DNA of 64,000 nt from Eubacteriaceae bacterium (GTDB lineage Bacteria; Bacillota; Clostridia; Lachnospirales; Lachnospiraceae), in the NCBI GenBank assembly GCA_902362455.1, contig CABIWJ010000008.1, positions 62,001 through 126,000 on the forward strand, in the 5' to 3' direction. This document shows positions 14,927 through 24,246 of this stretch, piece by piece. The position numbers and the translations under genes were made by a program. The notes beneath the pieces were generated by a model, which made no database searches, had not been told where the DNA came from, and was given only the letters and a program-made list of their open reading frames with translations. The stretch's first letter is position 1; every line of letters begins with the position of its first letter.

Positions 14927-16393
14927 TCACAAAATATTATTTTCTTTTGCAACCTTTACCGCACGTCTGCGGTTATTAACGCTTAACTTTTTATATATAT
15001 TTTTGGAATGAAATTTTACTGTATTTATGCTGATTCCCATAAAATATGCAATTTCTGAATTTGTTCTTTCATTTGCCATTAACTGTAACACTTCACGTTC
15101 AGTTTCCGTAAGACTTGGGAAATCTTTTCTACATTCCTTGAGATAATCAGGATATAATAATGCCATTTTCTTAGACAATGCTATCAGATGATTGATATAA
15201 CTGTTTAGACCAACTTCTTTAATATTACGATTTCGTTTGTAATCTCTTAATAACAGATATGCCTTCTCACCTTCATCTGCAATTAATCTGTCTAATTTTC
15301 TTTTCTTAGCTACTTTTATAACCTCGTCCATTAATCCATATGCTTCATCACATTTTCCACCAGAATAATATGCTATCGCACACAATAGCTTTAATTCACA
15401 CAAATCTATAACCCGATGTCCGTCCTGCAATATTTTTCTTAATAATTCACCAATTGCAACTACCGAATAATATTTGCCCTCAATTAAATATGCACGCATT
15501 TTTATCATATAACGAAATACGTCTGTCATGCACAATCTGCCATATTCGTTTGGTGATTCATTCTCAAGCCACTTCTTAACCTCTGTTATATCGTTATCAT
15601 ACATCGCACCCCACGCACGTAATGAATTATGATTCTCTGTTAACCACCTGCTGTCTGTCGATGTAATCTTATTATAAATCTGGTCTAACATTGGATATAG
15701 AACTGCAATCTGACCCGTAGCAATCATAATTCGCATTTGCAGATATAAAGCTGCAAACAGCACTGCGACCTCTCCGTTCTGTTCAATAATCGGAATATTT
15801 CCAACTAACGATGCTATTGCGCCAAAGCAGTCATCTTCCATATAACAAATTTCCGCATATGCAACCTCATACATTCCTATTGCACTGTCACCATACAATG
15901 CACTTAAACATTTCTTTACCTCTCCCTTATGTCCCTTAATAAAATCTCTATACTCTGATAGATCACGAAAACCATTAATAAGGCTTACTCTTCCTGCTGC
16001 AATAGGTAAATTAGGTTTCATATAGTCGGCATTTGACGAAAGTTTTCTGACTGCATGCCAGAATTTATTATTATTTCGTGCCGGAATAATTATATCTAAA
16101 TGTAATCTCATAAATTCAATTTGATCAACACACTGTGCATATTCACGAGCCTTGTTTAAATCTCCATATATTGAGCATATAATTGCTGCAGCGGTTGACA
16201 GATATGGTGTAGCTTTTATCTCTTCTTCAGGAAATGCAAATATGTACTTATCACAATTTTTAAAACCACTTAAGGCGCAAGGTCCCCAGAATATTTTCAA
16301 AAGTTGTGTTTTTAATTCTTCTAAATTATTCTGTAATAACAGTTTGTCCAATTCTTCCGGATTAAAACGTTCATTTGCCCTGTTTTTAAGCAT
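14927..16393 (-). CDS. MalT-like LuxR-family regulator without an ATPase domain
   Basis: About 488 residues. The C-terminal 65 residues form a LuxR/GerE helix-turn-helix (FPSLTETEREVLQLMANE, then TNSEIAYFMGISINTVKFH). The preceding 400 residues are helical and TPR/MalT-like, but the N-terminal NTPase of MalT is absent and the sequence starts directly in the helical region; no Walker A motif is seen. This short architecture is, from memory, common in Lachnospiraceae. AGGAGG lies nine bases before the ATG at 16393; a GTG at 16399 is too close to it. A palindrome at 16500-16528 lies just upstream of its predicted -10 TATAAT (16484-16489). The inducer and target genes are unknown. Confidence 0.8.
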   Translation of the reverse strand: MLKNRANERFNPEELDKLLLQNNLEELKTQLLKIFWGPCALSGFKNCDKYIFAFPEEEIKATPYLSTAAAIICSIYGDLNKAREYAQCVDQIEFMRLHLDIIIPARNNNKFWHAVRKLSSNADYMKPNLPIAAGRVSLINGFRDLSEYRDFIKGHKGEVKKCLSALYGDSAIGMYEVAYAEICYMEDDCFGAIASLVGNIPIIEQNGEVAVLFAALYLQMRIMIATGQIAVLYPMLDQIYNKITSTDSRWLTENHNSLRAWGAMYDNDITEVKKWLENESPNEYGRLCMTDVFRYMIKMRAYLIEGKYYSVVAIGELLRKILQDGHRVIDLCELKLLCAIAYYSGGKCDEAYGLMDEVIKVAKKRKLDRLIADEGEKAYLLLRDYKRNRNIKEVGLNSYINHLIALSKKMALLYPDYLKECRKDFPSLTETEREVLQLMANERTNSEIAYFMGISINTVKFHSKNIYKKLSVNNRRRAVKVAKENNIL

Positions 16394-16499
16394 ACGCACT
16401 CACCTCCTGTTTTCTTATATTTTATGACATTTTATTATATTTTTGTACTATCCGTAAGTGTAGTTTAGAATATCCTGCCAATTATTATATTAACATACA

Positions 16500-16528
16500 A
16501 AATGTCACCTTTATATAAGGCGACATTT
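16500..16528. promoter_or_regulatory. Palindrome copy 2: AAATGTCACC-N9-GGCGACATTT
   Basis: A 10-9-10 inverted repeat with one base difference from the 13723-13751 copy. It lies about 11 bases upstream of the -10 TATAAT of the LuxR gene, over the -35 position, and 18 bases after the merR-like stop. It could be an operator or, less likely, a weak terminator for the MerR-like gene. Confidence 0.55.
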
Positions 16529-16545
16529 ATCTCTAATCATATAAT

Positions 16546-17373
16546 TCACATAATCTTCTTTATCTTTGAGAATATCCCTCTCTTTATTTTCGCACTTTCC
16601 TTTCTGTGAAGCTGGCAACTCCTAATTGTTTCATCTAACTTCTTGAACCTTTCTTCCTCCTGCTTCTCACGTATATGCATAAGGTAATCCATCTCTTTAA
16701 TTACATTGTCCGATACGATTTCGCTTACCTCTTTCCCTAACATTCCCGTATTCTCCTTAAGTGCATTTGACACCACCTCGGAAATTATGGACTGGAACTG
16801 CTCTAACTTACCATTATTAGTCCGTTCTGAAATATTTCCCTGTGATCCATTATCAGTAGTCATAAGTTCACTTTTGCGTTCCCCATTGTTATAAATCTCT
16901 TCTTTATCTTTAACATTTGATAGCATACCGTTATTCGTCTTGTCTTTATCATTCACCATTACATTATTATCAATATCATTTCCTCCGTCATTCACAAATG
17001 CGTTATTAACATTATTGGCATTTCCGCCATTCCCTGTAAATGTATTATCTCCACTATCATCAACCGCTGCTTCACCATAATCTGTCAGCCTGTTAAATAA
17101 TTCTTCACGCAGCCCTTCAATGCTCTCATTTTCCCTTGTATTCATATTCGTTAATTCCGGAATCAGCATTTTAATTGCTTTAAGCTGAAACCCTCCGTCC
17201 TTCAACTCCTTAACCCTCTTGAACAACTCTATGTAATAATCGGTATAATACCTGTGTCCCATTTCATTACGCGGAATATCAATTCCTAATTCTTCTTCCC
17301 AGTATCTTAAAACGTGGGATTCTACCTCGATTAACTTTGATGCGTCTGAAATAATATATCTTTTTTCTTTCAT
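16546..17373 (-). CDS. MerR-type HTH protein with Asn-rich linker and C-terminal helical segment
   Basis: A 275-residue protein. Residues 1-75 are a MerR winged helix (YIISDASKLIEVESHVLRYW, then GHRYYTDYYIELFKRVKEL). Residues about 100-185 are a low-complexity Asn/Asp/Gly-rich linker, and about 190-275 are charged helix with likely coiled-coil character, ending in a basic tail (AKIKRGIFSKIKKIM). There is no metal-binding Cys set. The layout recalls RacA of Bacillus, a MerR-fold chromosome-anchoring protein, but sequence evidence for that role is lacking. Linker length probably varies between strains because of its repeats. The gene is single, downstream of the dnaB operon. Confidence 0.7.
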   Translation of the reverse strand: MKEKRYIISDASKLIEVESHVLRYWEEELGIDIPRNEMGHRYYTDYYIELFKRVKELKDGGFQLKAIKMLIPELTNMNTRENESIEGLREELFNRLTDYGEAAVDDSGDNTFTGNGGNANNVNNAFVNDGGNDIDNNVMVNDKDKTNNGMLSNVKDKEEIYNNGERKSELMTTDNGSQGNISERTNNGKLEQFQSIISEVVSNALKENTGMLGKEVSEIVSDNVIKEMDYLMHIREKQEEERFKKLDETIRSCQLHRKESAKIKRGIFSKIKKIM

Positions 17374-17440
17374 AATCCCCTCATTTCTGTGTAGCCTTAT
17401 ACACTATTTGTATATTTTCGAGTTATAAAATCTTTTATTC

Positions 17441-17484
17441 GAAAAAAATATACCACATTAAAGACAACTTCTTCAATGTGGTAT
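17441..17484 (-). terminator. Terminator of the gdpP-rplI-dnaB operon
   Basis: Arms 17450-17459 and 17475-17484 (ataccacatt/aatgtggtat) make a perfect 10-bp stem, followed on the minus strand by seven T. It begins 10 bases after the dnaB stop. Confidence 0.88.
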
Positions 17485-17493
17485 TCATTGTTT

Positions 17494-18831
17494 TTATGAT
17501 TTTTTCGCATCGTAATTGACGAATTTTGTATAATTAGGCAACCATAACAGCTCAACTGTTCCTATAGGGCCATTTCTCTGCTTGGCAATAATTACTTCAG
17601 CAATACCCTTTTTCTCGCTTTCTTTATTATAATAATCATCTCTATATAGGAACATAACCATATCGGCATCCTGTTCGATTGCTCCAGATTCACGCAGGTC
17701 TGATAACATCGGTCTGTGATCAGGTCTGCCCTCAACTGCACGGCTTAGCTGTGACAAAGCCACAACAGGCACATCTAACTCTCTTGCAAGAGCCTTAAGA
17801 GAACGTGATATTTCCGATATCTCCTGCTGCCTGCTTTCCTGCTTTCCACCCGCTGTCATAAGCTGCAGGTAGTCGATTATAATTATTCCCAAATCATGCT
17901 CTAGCTTATATTTTCTGCATTTAGAACGGAGTTCTCCAATCGAAATACTTGGCGTATCATCGATAATCAGATTAGAATTACCAATTATGTTGGCACTCTC
18001 TATAAGTCTCTCCCAATCGGAATCATCTAAATCTCCAGTCCTCAACTTCTGCGCATCAACCTTTGATTCAAGTGCGAACAGACGGTTTACCAACTGCTCC
18101 TTTGACATTTCAAGACTGAATATGGCTACTGTCTTATTCTTCTTAAATGCCATATAATCTGCTATATTTAATTCAAATGCCGTCTTACCCATAGCAGGTC
18201 TGGCAGCTATCAATATTAAATCTGACTCATGAAAACCAGATGTCATATAATCAAGGTCTGTAAAACCTGTTGGTATTCCGGTAACACGACCTTTATTCTT
18301 AGATACAACCTCGATTTTCTCCATCGCATTAATTACAACCTGTCTGATTGGTACATAATCCCCGCCATCTTTAGCCTGTAATATTCCAAATACTTTTTTC
18401 TCTGTTTCATCTAGGATATTATCTAATTTCTCTTTACCAACATAACAGGTATTTGCAATATCTTCATTTATCTTAATAAGCTTTCTTAAAGTCGATTTCT
18501 CTTTGACAATCTTTGCATAATATTTGACATTTGCAGAAGTCGGTACTGCTGCTAATAGATCTCTTATGAATTCAATACTGCTAAGTTCAGCCGGTACGTC
18601 CATCTGGCTTAATTTATCCTGCAATGTAATTATGTCAATAGGTTTGCCTGCGGTAAATAATTCGACCATTGCCTGAAATAATATTCCATACTGATTCCCA
18701 TAGAAATCTTCTGCCGTAAGAATCTCACTCGCTGCCATAACAGCATCAGAATCCATTATCATCGAACCGATTACTGACTGTTCTGCCTCAACACTATGCG
18801 GTAACGTTCTTCTTATAAGTGCCTCGTCCAC
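17494..18831 (-). CDS. dnaB: Replicative DNA helicase DnaB
   Basis: The 445-residue hexameric helicase unwinds DNA ahead of the replisome. The N-terminal DnaG-interacting domain (PHSVEAEQSVIGSMIMD) precedes a RecA-like motor with Walker A ARPAMGKTAFELN, Walker B IIIIDYLQLM, and the SQLSRAVEGRPDHRPMLSDL and RESGAIEQDAD motifs; no intein is present. The start is GTG at 18831, after AAAGAGG. It ends the gdpP-rplI-dnaB operon, 14 bases after rplI, an arrangement well known in Firmicutes. Confidence 0.98.
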   Translation of the reverse strand: MDEALIRRTLPHSVEAEQSVIGSMIMDSDAVMAASEILTAEDFYGNQYGILFQAMVELFTAGKPIDIITLQDKLSQMDVPAELSSIEFIRDLLAAVPTSANVKYYAKIVKEKSTLRKLIKINEDIANTCYVGKEKLDNILDETEKKVFGILQAKDGGDYVPIRQVVINAMEKIEVVSKNKGRVTGIPTGFTDLDYMTSGFHESDLILIAARPAMGKTAFELNIADYMAFKKNKTVAIFSLEMSKEQLVNRLFALESKVDAQKLRTGDLDDSDWERLIESANIIGNSNLIIDDTPSISIGELRSKCRKYKLEHDLGIIIIDYLQLMTAGGKQESRQQEISEISRSLKALARELDVPVVALSQLSRAVEGRPDHRPMLSDLRESGAIEQDADMVMFLYRDDYYNKESEKKGIAEVIIAKQRNGPIGTVELLWLPNYTKFVNYDAKKS

Positions 18832-18845
18832 AATTTACCTCTTTC

Positions 18846-19292
18846 TTAAATCTCTTTAACCTTAACAGCTAATTCACCTGTTACTTCAGGATGGAGTTTT
18901 ATCTTAACGATATGTGTTCCTAATGATTTAATAGGTTCTTCTATATGAAGTTTCTTCTTGTCAATATCCATATTTAACTGGTCCTTGATAGCCTGCGCAA
19001 TCTCTTTACCTGAAATAGAACCAAATGTCTTGCCACCTGCTCCCGTCTTTATAGACACAGTTACCGATGCTTCTTTTAATTCTTCAGCTAATTTCTTAGC
19101 TTCCTCTAATTTTTCTTTTGCAATCTTGGCATTATTTGCATTCTGTAATTTAAGATTGTTAAGGTTTATACTTGTTGCCTCGATTGCTAAATTCTTTCTA
19201 AACAGGCAATTTCTTGCATAACCCTCATTTACTTTTATAACTTCACCTTTTTTGCCTAATTTAGGTACATTTTCTAATAAAATAACTTCCAT
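18846..19292 (-). CDS. rplI: 50S ribosomal protein L9
   Basis: L9 binds domain V of 23S rRNA near the L1 stalk. The sequence begins MEVILLENVPKLGKKGEVIK, the family N-terminal domain, followed by a long helix rich in Ala/Lys/Glu and a C-terminal domain (KTFGSISGKEIAQAI). I use the ATG at 19292, which is preceded by AGGAGG; an upstream in-frame start would add 39 basic residues not found in L9. The product is 148 residues, normal for the family. It lies between gdpP and dnaB. Confidence 0.98.
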   Translation of the reverse strand: MEVILLENVPKLGKKGEVIKVNEGYARNCLFRKNLAIEATSINLNNLKLQNANNAKIAKEKLEEAKKLAEELKEASVTVSIKTGAGGKTFGSISGKEIAQAIKDQLNMDIDKKKLHIEEPIKSLGTHIVKIKLHPEVTGELAVKVKEI

Positions 19293-19347
19293 TATGTTTT
19301 GCCTCCTGTCATTATAGTCTATATTCTGATAATAGTATAAATCAGCT

Positions 19348-21537
19348 TTAAATTTCTTTCTCCTCCTGCATCTTCGTAACAACTTCTTTGAGTATATTCT
19401 TAGCTTCACTTATCGATACATTTTCAAGCTGTGTTCCTGCGGTATCTAAGTGACCGCCACCACCTAATCTTTCCATTATAAGCTGTACATTTAAGTCTCC
19501 CATTGATCGGGCACTTACATATACCTTATTATTATGTTCAGTCAGAACAAATGTTGCCCTGATGCCTCTTATATTCAATAATTCATTTGCAATCTGTGCC
19601 CCCAGCACTGTAGGACTTTCTATACCCTCTGACGGACACACTGCCATAGCATATACATCATTGAATGTCTCCGCTGAACCAATTGCCTTAGCTTTAGCTT
19701 TATAATCATCGAAAGAATCTCTGAATAATTTTCTCACTCTTGTCACATCTGCACCGCATTTTCTTAAGAATGCTGCTGCCTCAAATGTTCTGACACCTGT
19801 CTTATTAGCGAAATTATTAGTATCAATCATAATTCCACCGTACATTGCATCAGCCTCAACAGGTCTGATTTTAATTCCGTCATAGAAATACTGTAATATC
19901 TCTGCAACCATCTCAGATGCCGATGAAGCATAAGGTTCAATATATGAAAGTGATGCATTTTCAATGGTATCGCTGCTTCTTCTGTGGTGGTCTAATACGA
20001 CGATGTCCTTACTCTTTGATAATATCTCAGGGCATTCCACATAGCTTGGTCTGCTGACATCAACTACTACAATAGCTGTGGCATTATCCACAATCTCCAT
20101 GGCATCTTCACTCTTAATAAACATATCTTCATCATATTCATCACTTTCTAAGAACAAATCAAGCATTGGTCTTATCGATGATGTTACTTCATTTATAATG
20201 ATATGTGCAGGTTTATTAATAGCCTGTGTAGCTCTGTAGATACCGATTGCCGAACCTAAGGAATCTATGTCACCTATCTTATGTCCCATAATAAGGACCT
20301 TGTCCTTTGTCTCTAATAATTCTCTTAATGCGTGGGCCTTAACTCTTGCCTTAACTCTGGTATTCTTCTCAACCTGCTTAGATTTACCTCCATAGAAATA
20401 AATCTTCTCGCCGTCTTTAACAACAGCCTGGTCACCACCTCGTCCAAGTGCTAAATCTATGGCAACTCTCGAATATTCACAGTTCTGTGCATATTCCTCA
20501 CCATTTACACCGAGACCGATACTTATGGTAACAGCCATCTCATTACCGATATTTACTGCTTTAACTTCGTCTAAGATTGAGAACTTATTACTCTGTAATA
20601 CAGAGACATATTTCTGCTTAATTATTATGAAATATTTATCTTTCTCAAGCTTTTTGATAACCGCATCATATGCTGAAAAATATTTATTAATCTTTCTGTC
20701 TATCAATGCAATAAGTAATGAACGTCTTACGTCCTCTACACTTTCTAATGCATCATCATAATTATCGATATAGATTAATCCTGCAACCATCTTCTGCTCG
20801 ATATTCTCTTTAGTCAGACGTTTAATCTCTGTCTCGTCAAAGAGATATATGGCTACGAGATAATCCTCATCTTCTCTGTTCTCTGAGCTAAAATCTTCAT
20901 CGACATTGATTCTGTTGAACTCCACTCTGTAGGTTCTTGCATTATATGTCATATAAGAAAATGGTTTCTCTTTCTCATCTTCCTTAAATTCCAACGAATC
21001 TTTAGTAATCTCCGGAAATACCTCTGAAATATTCTTAAAACTGCTGCCCCCACAGATTTCATTCAAGGCTGTATTGCCCCATAGAAATTTACCATTTTTA
21101 TCAACTAATCCATATGGAAGCTCTAATCCTTTAATCAGTTTCTTCTGCACCTGGGTATAATCCATTGCAAAATCAACTAATTCCTGCAAATATCTGTTTC
21201 TGCCATAATAAAAGAAACCAATGGAAAAAATAAGATAAAATGTTACCACAATGCTCAATACGAAACCTGCCTGTATATCATCAGAATATGTCCATATAAC
21301 CACAGGCAATAATAAAATTGCGAAATACATAGGCAATTTGAAATAGAAAGCTGTATGCCCATGCAATCTGCTATGCATAAGGTTCTTTCTGTTTCTTTTC
21401 TTCTTATTTTTCGTCTTCTCCACGTTCTTACCATCTGTATTTTTGCCAGTTAAATTCTGGATATCTATATTATTTCCGACAGTATTCTTATTCGTCTTAT
21501 TTTCTGTTTTTATTTTATTTTTATTATCTTCTATCAT
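19348..21537 (-). CDS. gdpP: Cyclic-di-AMP phosphodiesterase GdpP
   Basis: The 729-residue membrane protein hydrolyses c-di-AMP to pApA. An Asn/Lys-rich N-terminus is followed by two transmembrane helices (about residues 62-112), a PAS-like sensor region, a degenerate GGDEF domain (about 250-390) and a DHH/DHHA1 phosphodiesterase. Metal-binding motifs are visible: GHKIGDIDSLGSAIG near 416 and VVLDHHRRSS near 514, then GGGGHLDTAGTQ close to the C-terminus. A promoter with TATAAT lies upstream. The leading 50 residues are long for the family and low complexity. It heads the operon with rplI and dnaB. Confidence 0.95.
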   Translation of the reverse strand: MIEDNKNKIKTENKTNKNTVGNNIDIQNLTGKNTDGKNVEKTKNKKKRNRKNLMHSRLHGHTAFYFKLPMYFAILLLPVVIWTYSDDIQAGFVLSIVVTFYLIFSIGFFYYGRNRYLQELVDFAMDYTQVQKKLIKGLELPYGLVDKNGKFLWGNTALNEICGGSSFKNISEVFPEITKDSLEFKEDEKEKPFSYMTYNARTYRVEFNRINVDEDFSSENREDEDYLVAIYLFDETEIKRLTKENIEQKMVAGLIYIDNYDDALESVEDVRRSLLIALIDRKINKYFSAYDAVIKKLEKDKYFIIIKQKYVSVLQSNKFSILDEVKAVNIGNEMAVTISIGLGVNGEEYAQNCEYSRVAIDLALGRGGDQAVVKDGEKIYFYGGKSKQVEKNTRVKARVKAHALRELLETKDKVLIMGHKIGDIDSLGSAIGIYRATQAINKPAHIIINEVTSSIRPMLDLFLESDEYDEDMFIKSEDAMEIVDNATAIVVVDVSRPSYVECPEILSKSKDIVVLDHHRRSSDTIENASLSYIEPYASSASEMVAEILQYFYDGIKIRPVEADAMYGGIMIDTNNFANKTGVRTFEAAAFLRKCGADVTRVRKLFRDSFDDYKAKAKAIGSAETFNDVYAMAVCPSEGIESPTVLGAQIANELLNIRGIRATFVLTEHNNKVYVSARSMGDLNVQLIMERLGGGGHLDTAGTQLENVSISEAKNILKEVVTKMQEEKEI

Positions 21538-21661
21538 ATAATCACCATAGTTCTAAGATTTCACTTAAAAGTAATATATATCATATATCCATATCTGCAT
21601 ATATTTTAAAATGTCACTTACTGTTTTATCTCATTCCATATCTGCTAATGCTATGTGGAAC

Positions 21662-21690
21662 ATTATAACATTTATTATATAAATAATCAA
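21662..21690 (-). promoter_or_regulatory. Promoter of the gdpP-rplI-dnaB operon
   Basis: On the minus strand TTGATT (21685-21690) and TATAAT (21662-21667) are exactly 17 bases apart, giving a leader of about 115 bases before gdpP. Confidence 0.7.
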
Positions 21691-21698
21691 ATTCTCAT

Positions 21699-22541
21699 TT
21701 ACTCATTTATACATTCTCTATAAATGTCACGCTTGCTTACGCCTCTGTCCTTAGCCACCCTTTTCATAGCTTCCTTCTTATCAATTCCCTGATCCAGATA
21801 ATATTCCATATGTTCATTAATTGACAAACTTTCCCATTCTTTCTGCTTCTCTTCTGTCTTTTCCTTAAAGGTCTTGCCCTCAATAACTAAGACATATTCA
21901 CCTCTTGGTTCTTTTGTTTTATATTCACTGATTAATGAACCTATAGTCGTCTGGTGAGCCTCTTCATATTTCTTGGTAAGCTCTCTGCACTGGGTAATCT
22001 TTCTGTCTCCTAATACACTTTCTAATTCCTTAAGTGTCTGCACCAGATGATGTGGTGCTTCATATATAATCATAGTTCTTGTCTCGTCCTTAAGTTCTTC
22101 TAAGACCTGCTGTCTTTCTTTCTTATCACTTGGCAAAAATGCCTCAAATGCAAATCTTCTCGTCTTAAGTCCCGACATGGTGAGTGCCGTAATACATGCT
22201 GCCGGACCAGGCAATGATGAAACCTCTATTCCCACTTCAAAGCACTGCCTTACCAGTTCTTCTCCCGGATCCGATATTCCTGGAGTTCCCGCATCTGTTA
22301 TTACCGCAATATTTTTGCCCTCCTGCATCAGATTAACGAGATATTTTGCCTTATCAACTTTATTATATTCATGATAACTTGTCATCGGAGTCTGAATCTC
22401 AAAATGGTTTAATAATTTAATACTGTGCCTTGTATCTTCAGCAGCTATTAAATCGACCTCTTTAAGAGTCTTTAATACCCTGAAAGTTATGTCCTCTAAA
22501 TTCCCTATTGGTGTTGCACATAAAAATAATTTGCCACTCAC
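21699..22541 (-). CDS. rsmI: 16S rRNA (cytidine1402-2'-O)-methyltransferase RsmI
   Basis: This 280-residue enzyme methylates the ribose of C1402 in the ribosomal decoding centre using SAM. Tetrapyrrole-methylase-fold motifs are clear: LFLCATPIGNLEDITFR at the N-terminus, AEDTRHSIKLLNHFEI, VITDAGTPGISDPGEEL and SSLPGPAACITALTMSGL. The C-terminal tail has the usual helical extension. The start is GTG at 22541, preceded by GGAGG. It closes the yaaR-holB-ricT-trmN6-rsmI run, the same order as in Bacillus, minus yabA and yazA. Confidence 0.97.
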   Translation of the reverse strand: MSGKLFLCATPIGNLEDITFRVLKTLKEVDLIAAEDTRHSIKLLNHFEIQTPMTSYHEYNKVDKAKYLVNLMQEGKNIAVITDAGTPGISDPGEELVRQCFEVGIEVSSLPGPAACITALTMSGLKTRRFAFEAFLPSDKKERQQVLEELKDETRTMIIYEAPHHLVQTLKELESVLGDRKITQCRELTKKYEEAHQTTIGSLISEYKTKEPRGEYVLVIEGKTFKEKTEEKQKEWESLSINEHMEYYLDQGIDKKEAMKRVAKDRGVSKRDIYRECINE

Positions 22542-22573
22542 AACTTAGCCTCCTTTTTTATCTGAACTATCGC

Positions 22574-23311
22574 CTAAAAACCATATATTCTATGTATCTC
22601 GTCTGTATAAACTCCAGGTTCTTTGTATACAATCAACGGACTCTCGACCTTAACCATACTTTTTCCGCCACGGACACTCTCGATAAGCACCATATTTGCC
22701 TCTTTATTCTCAAACGGATATACGAACTTTATTCTTTTAGGCTCTAATTTATATTGCTTCAATGTCATAATAAGTTCTGTAAGCCTGTGTGGTCTGTGTA
22801 CCATATAGAATCTTCCACCTGGCTTTAATAATAATGCTGCCTCTCTTACCACATCATCAAGTGTGCAGAGAATCTCATGTCTGGCTATTGCCTTAGGCAT
22901 ATCAGGGTTCTTAATTCCATGATTATCATTCATATATGGTGGATTAGAGGTTACCACATCAAAGGAAGCTTTCTTGAACATCAAAGAAGCTTCCTTAATA
23001 TCACCCTCCACTATGTCTATTTTATCCTGGAGATTATTATATTTCACGCTGCGCCCCGCCATATCTGCACTCTCGCTTTGTATCTCAAGCCCTGTAAAAT
23101 GTCTGCCATTACTTTTAGCTTCTAACAGAATCGGAATAATACCCGTCCCTGTTCCTAAGTCAATTGCATTTTCACCCTCATTTACAATTGCAAAAGAGGA
23201 AAGTAATACAGCATCCATTCCAAAACAGAACTTGTCTTTATGCTGGATAATTTTGTAGCCATTGCGCTCTAAATCATCTAATCTTTCGCCCTCTAATAAC
23301 ACATTAGTCAT
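22574..23311 (-). CDS. trmN6: tRNA1(Val) (adenine37-N6)-methyltransferase family protein
   Basis: A 245-residue SAM-dependent N6-adenine methyltransferase of the YabB/YfiC family. The SAM site is AIDLGTGTGIIPILLE, and the catalytic NPPY motif lies in VVTSNPPYMNDNHG. The N-terminus (GYKIIQHKDKFCFGMDAVLL) is typical of the family. The start overlaps the end of ricT by eight bases, so the two are translationally linked. The E. coli relative modifies A37 of tRNA-Val; substrate here is by homology only. Confidence 0.93.
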   Translation of the reverse strand: MTNVLLEGERLDDLERNGYKIIQHKDKFCFGMDAVLLSSFAIVNEGENAIDLGTGTGIIPILLEAKSNGRHFTGLEIQSESADMAGRSVKYNNLQDKIDIVEGDIKEASLMFKKASFDVVTSNPPYMNDNHGIKNPDMPKAIARHEILCTLDDVVREAALLLKPGGRFYMVHRPHRLTELIMTLKQYKLEPKRIKFVYPFENKEANMVLIESVRGGKSMVKVESPLIVYKEPGVYTDEIHRIYGF

Positions 23312-24209
23312 CGATTTTTGACTTTCCTTCCTTACGTTCTAACGCTTCAAGTGCCTTTAATTCTTCATCATTAATATTTTCGGAATTATGTCTCTTTCTA
23401 CGTTTGAATTTCAAGTCTTCGGCTTTATATTCTCTTATTTCTTTCTCATCATTTACTTCAACTAATACTTTTACTAACTGTCTGAGTACACTTACTGTCT
23501 GCACCTCTCCCTTTAATCCGTCATTAGTTGTAACTGTATCGCCAATTGCAGGTAATCTGCTGTTAAGTTCTTCGTATGTCTCTTCCTCATTCTTAAGACA
23601 GCACATAAGACGTCCGCATACACCTGATATCTTAGTTGGATTGAGCGAAAGATTCTGTTCTTTAGCCATCTTTATAGATACTGGCACAAAATCTGTAAGA
23701 TATGTGCTGCAGCAAAGAGGTCGTCCACAGATACTATATCCGCCTCTTACCTTTGTCTCATCTCTTACGCCAATCTGTCTTAATTCAATTCTTGTCTTAA
23801 ATACTGCCGCTAAATCTTTAACTAATTCTCTAAAGTCAATTCTTCCATCTGCTGTGAAATAAAATAATACTTTATTATTATCAAATGTATATTCTGCATC
23901 TATAAGTTTCATTTCAAGACCATGTTTCTGAATCTTTTCCTGGCAGATTTTAAATGCATTCTTCTCTTTCTCTCTGTTCTCTTCTTCTTTTCTGTCATCT
24001 TCTTCTGTTGCAATCCTGATAACACTTTTAAGTGGTGGTGTAATCTCATCATCTGCCACTTCTCTGATTCCGAGAACAACTGAACCATATTCCACACCTC
24101 TTGCTGTCTCAACGATTACGTGCTGTCCTTTTTCAATTGCCAAATCGCCCGGTGCGAAAAAATATATCTTTCCTGTCTTCCTGAATCTGACACCAATAAC
24201 TTTTACCAT
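23304..24209 (-). CDS. ricT: PSP1-domain protein RicT (YaaT)
   Basis: 301 residues with the PSP1 C-terminal domain. The Cys-rich segment GYSICGRPLCCSTYL followed by KISGVCGRLMCCLKNEEETY carries the ligands of the iron-sulfur cluster of the RicAFT (YlbF-YmcA-YaaT) complex. In Bacillus the complex affects RNase Y mRNA processing and the sporulation/biofilm phosphorelay. The C-terminal tail is Lys/Glu-rich. It sits between holB and trmN6, as in Bacillus. RicA/RicF partners are not in this window. Confidence 0.96.
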   Translation of the reverse strand: MVKVIGVRFRKTGKIYFFAPGDLAIEKGQHVIVETARGVEYGSVVLGIREVADDEITPPLKSVIRIATEEDDRKEEENREKEKNAFKICQEKIQKHGLEMKLIDAEYTFDNNKVLFYFTADGRIDFRELVKDLAAVFKTRIELRQIGVRDETKVRGGYSICGRPLCCSTYLTDFVPVSIKMAKEQNLSLNPTKISGVCGRLMCCLKNEEETYEELNSRLPAIGDTVTTNDGLKGEVQTVSVLRQLVKVLVEVNDEKEIREYKAEDLKFKRRKRHNSENINDEELKALEALERKEGKSKIDD

Positions 24210-24246
24210 TATTTGTTTTTCTCCATTTCTATTATCTGTCTGACCA

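Noticed and set aside
18846..19409. Extended L9 start at 19409
   Set aside because: The extra 39 residues are very basic and not part of L9, and AGGAGG lies correctly before the ATG at 19292.
23404..23862. 152-residue plus-strand open frame over ricT
   Set aside because: Antisense of a clear PSP1-domain protein with iron-sulfur Cys motifs.
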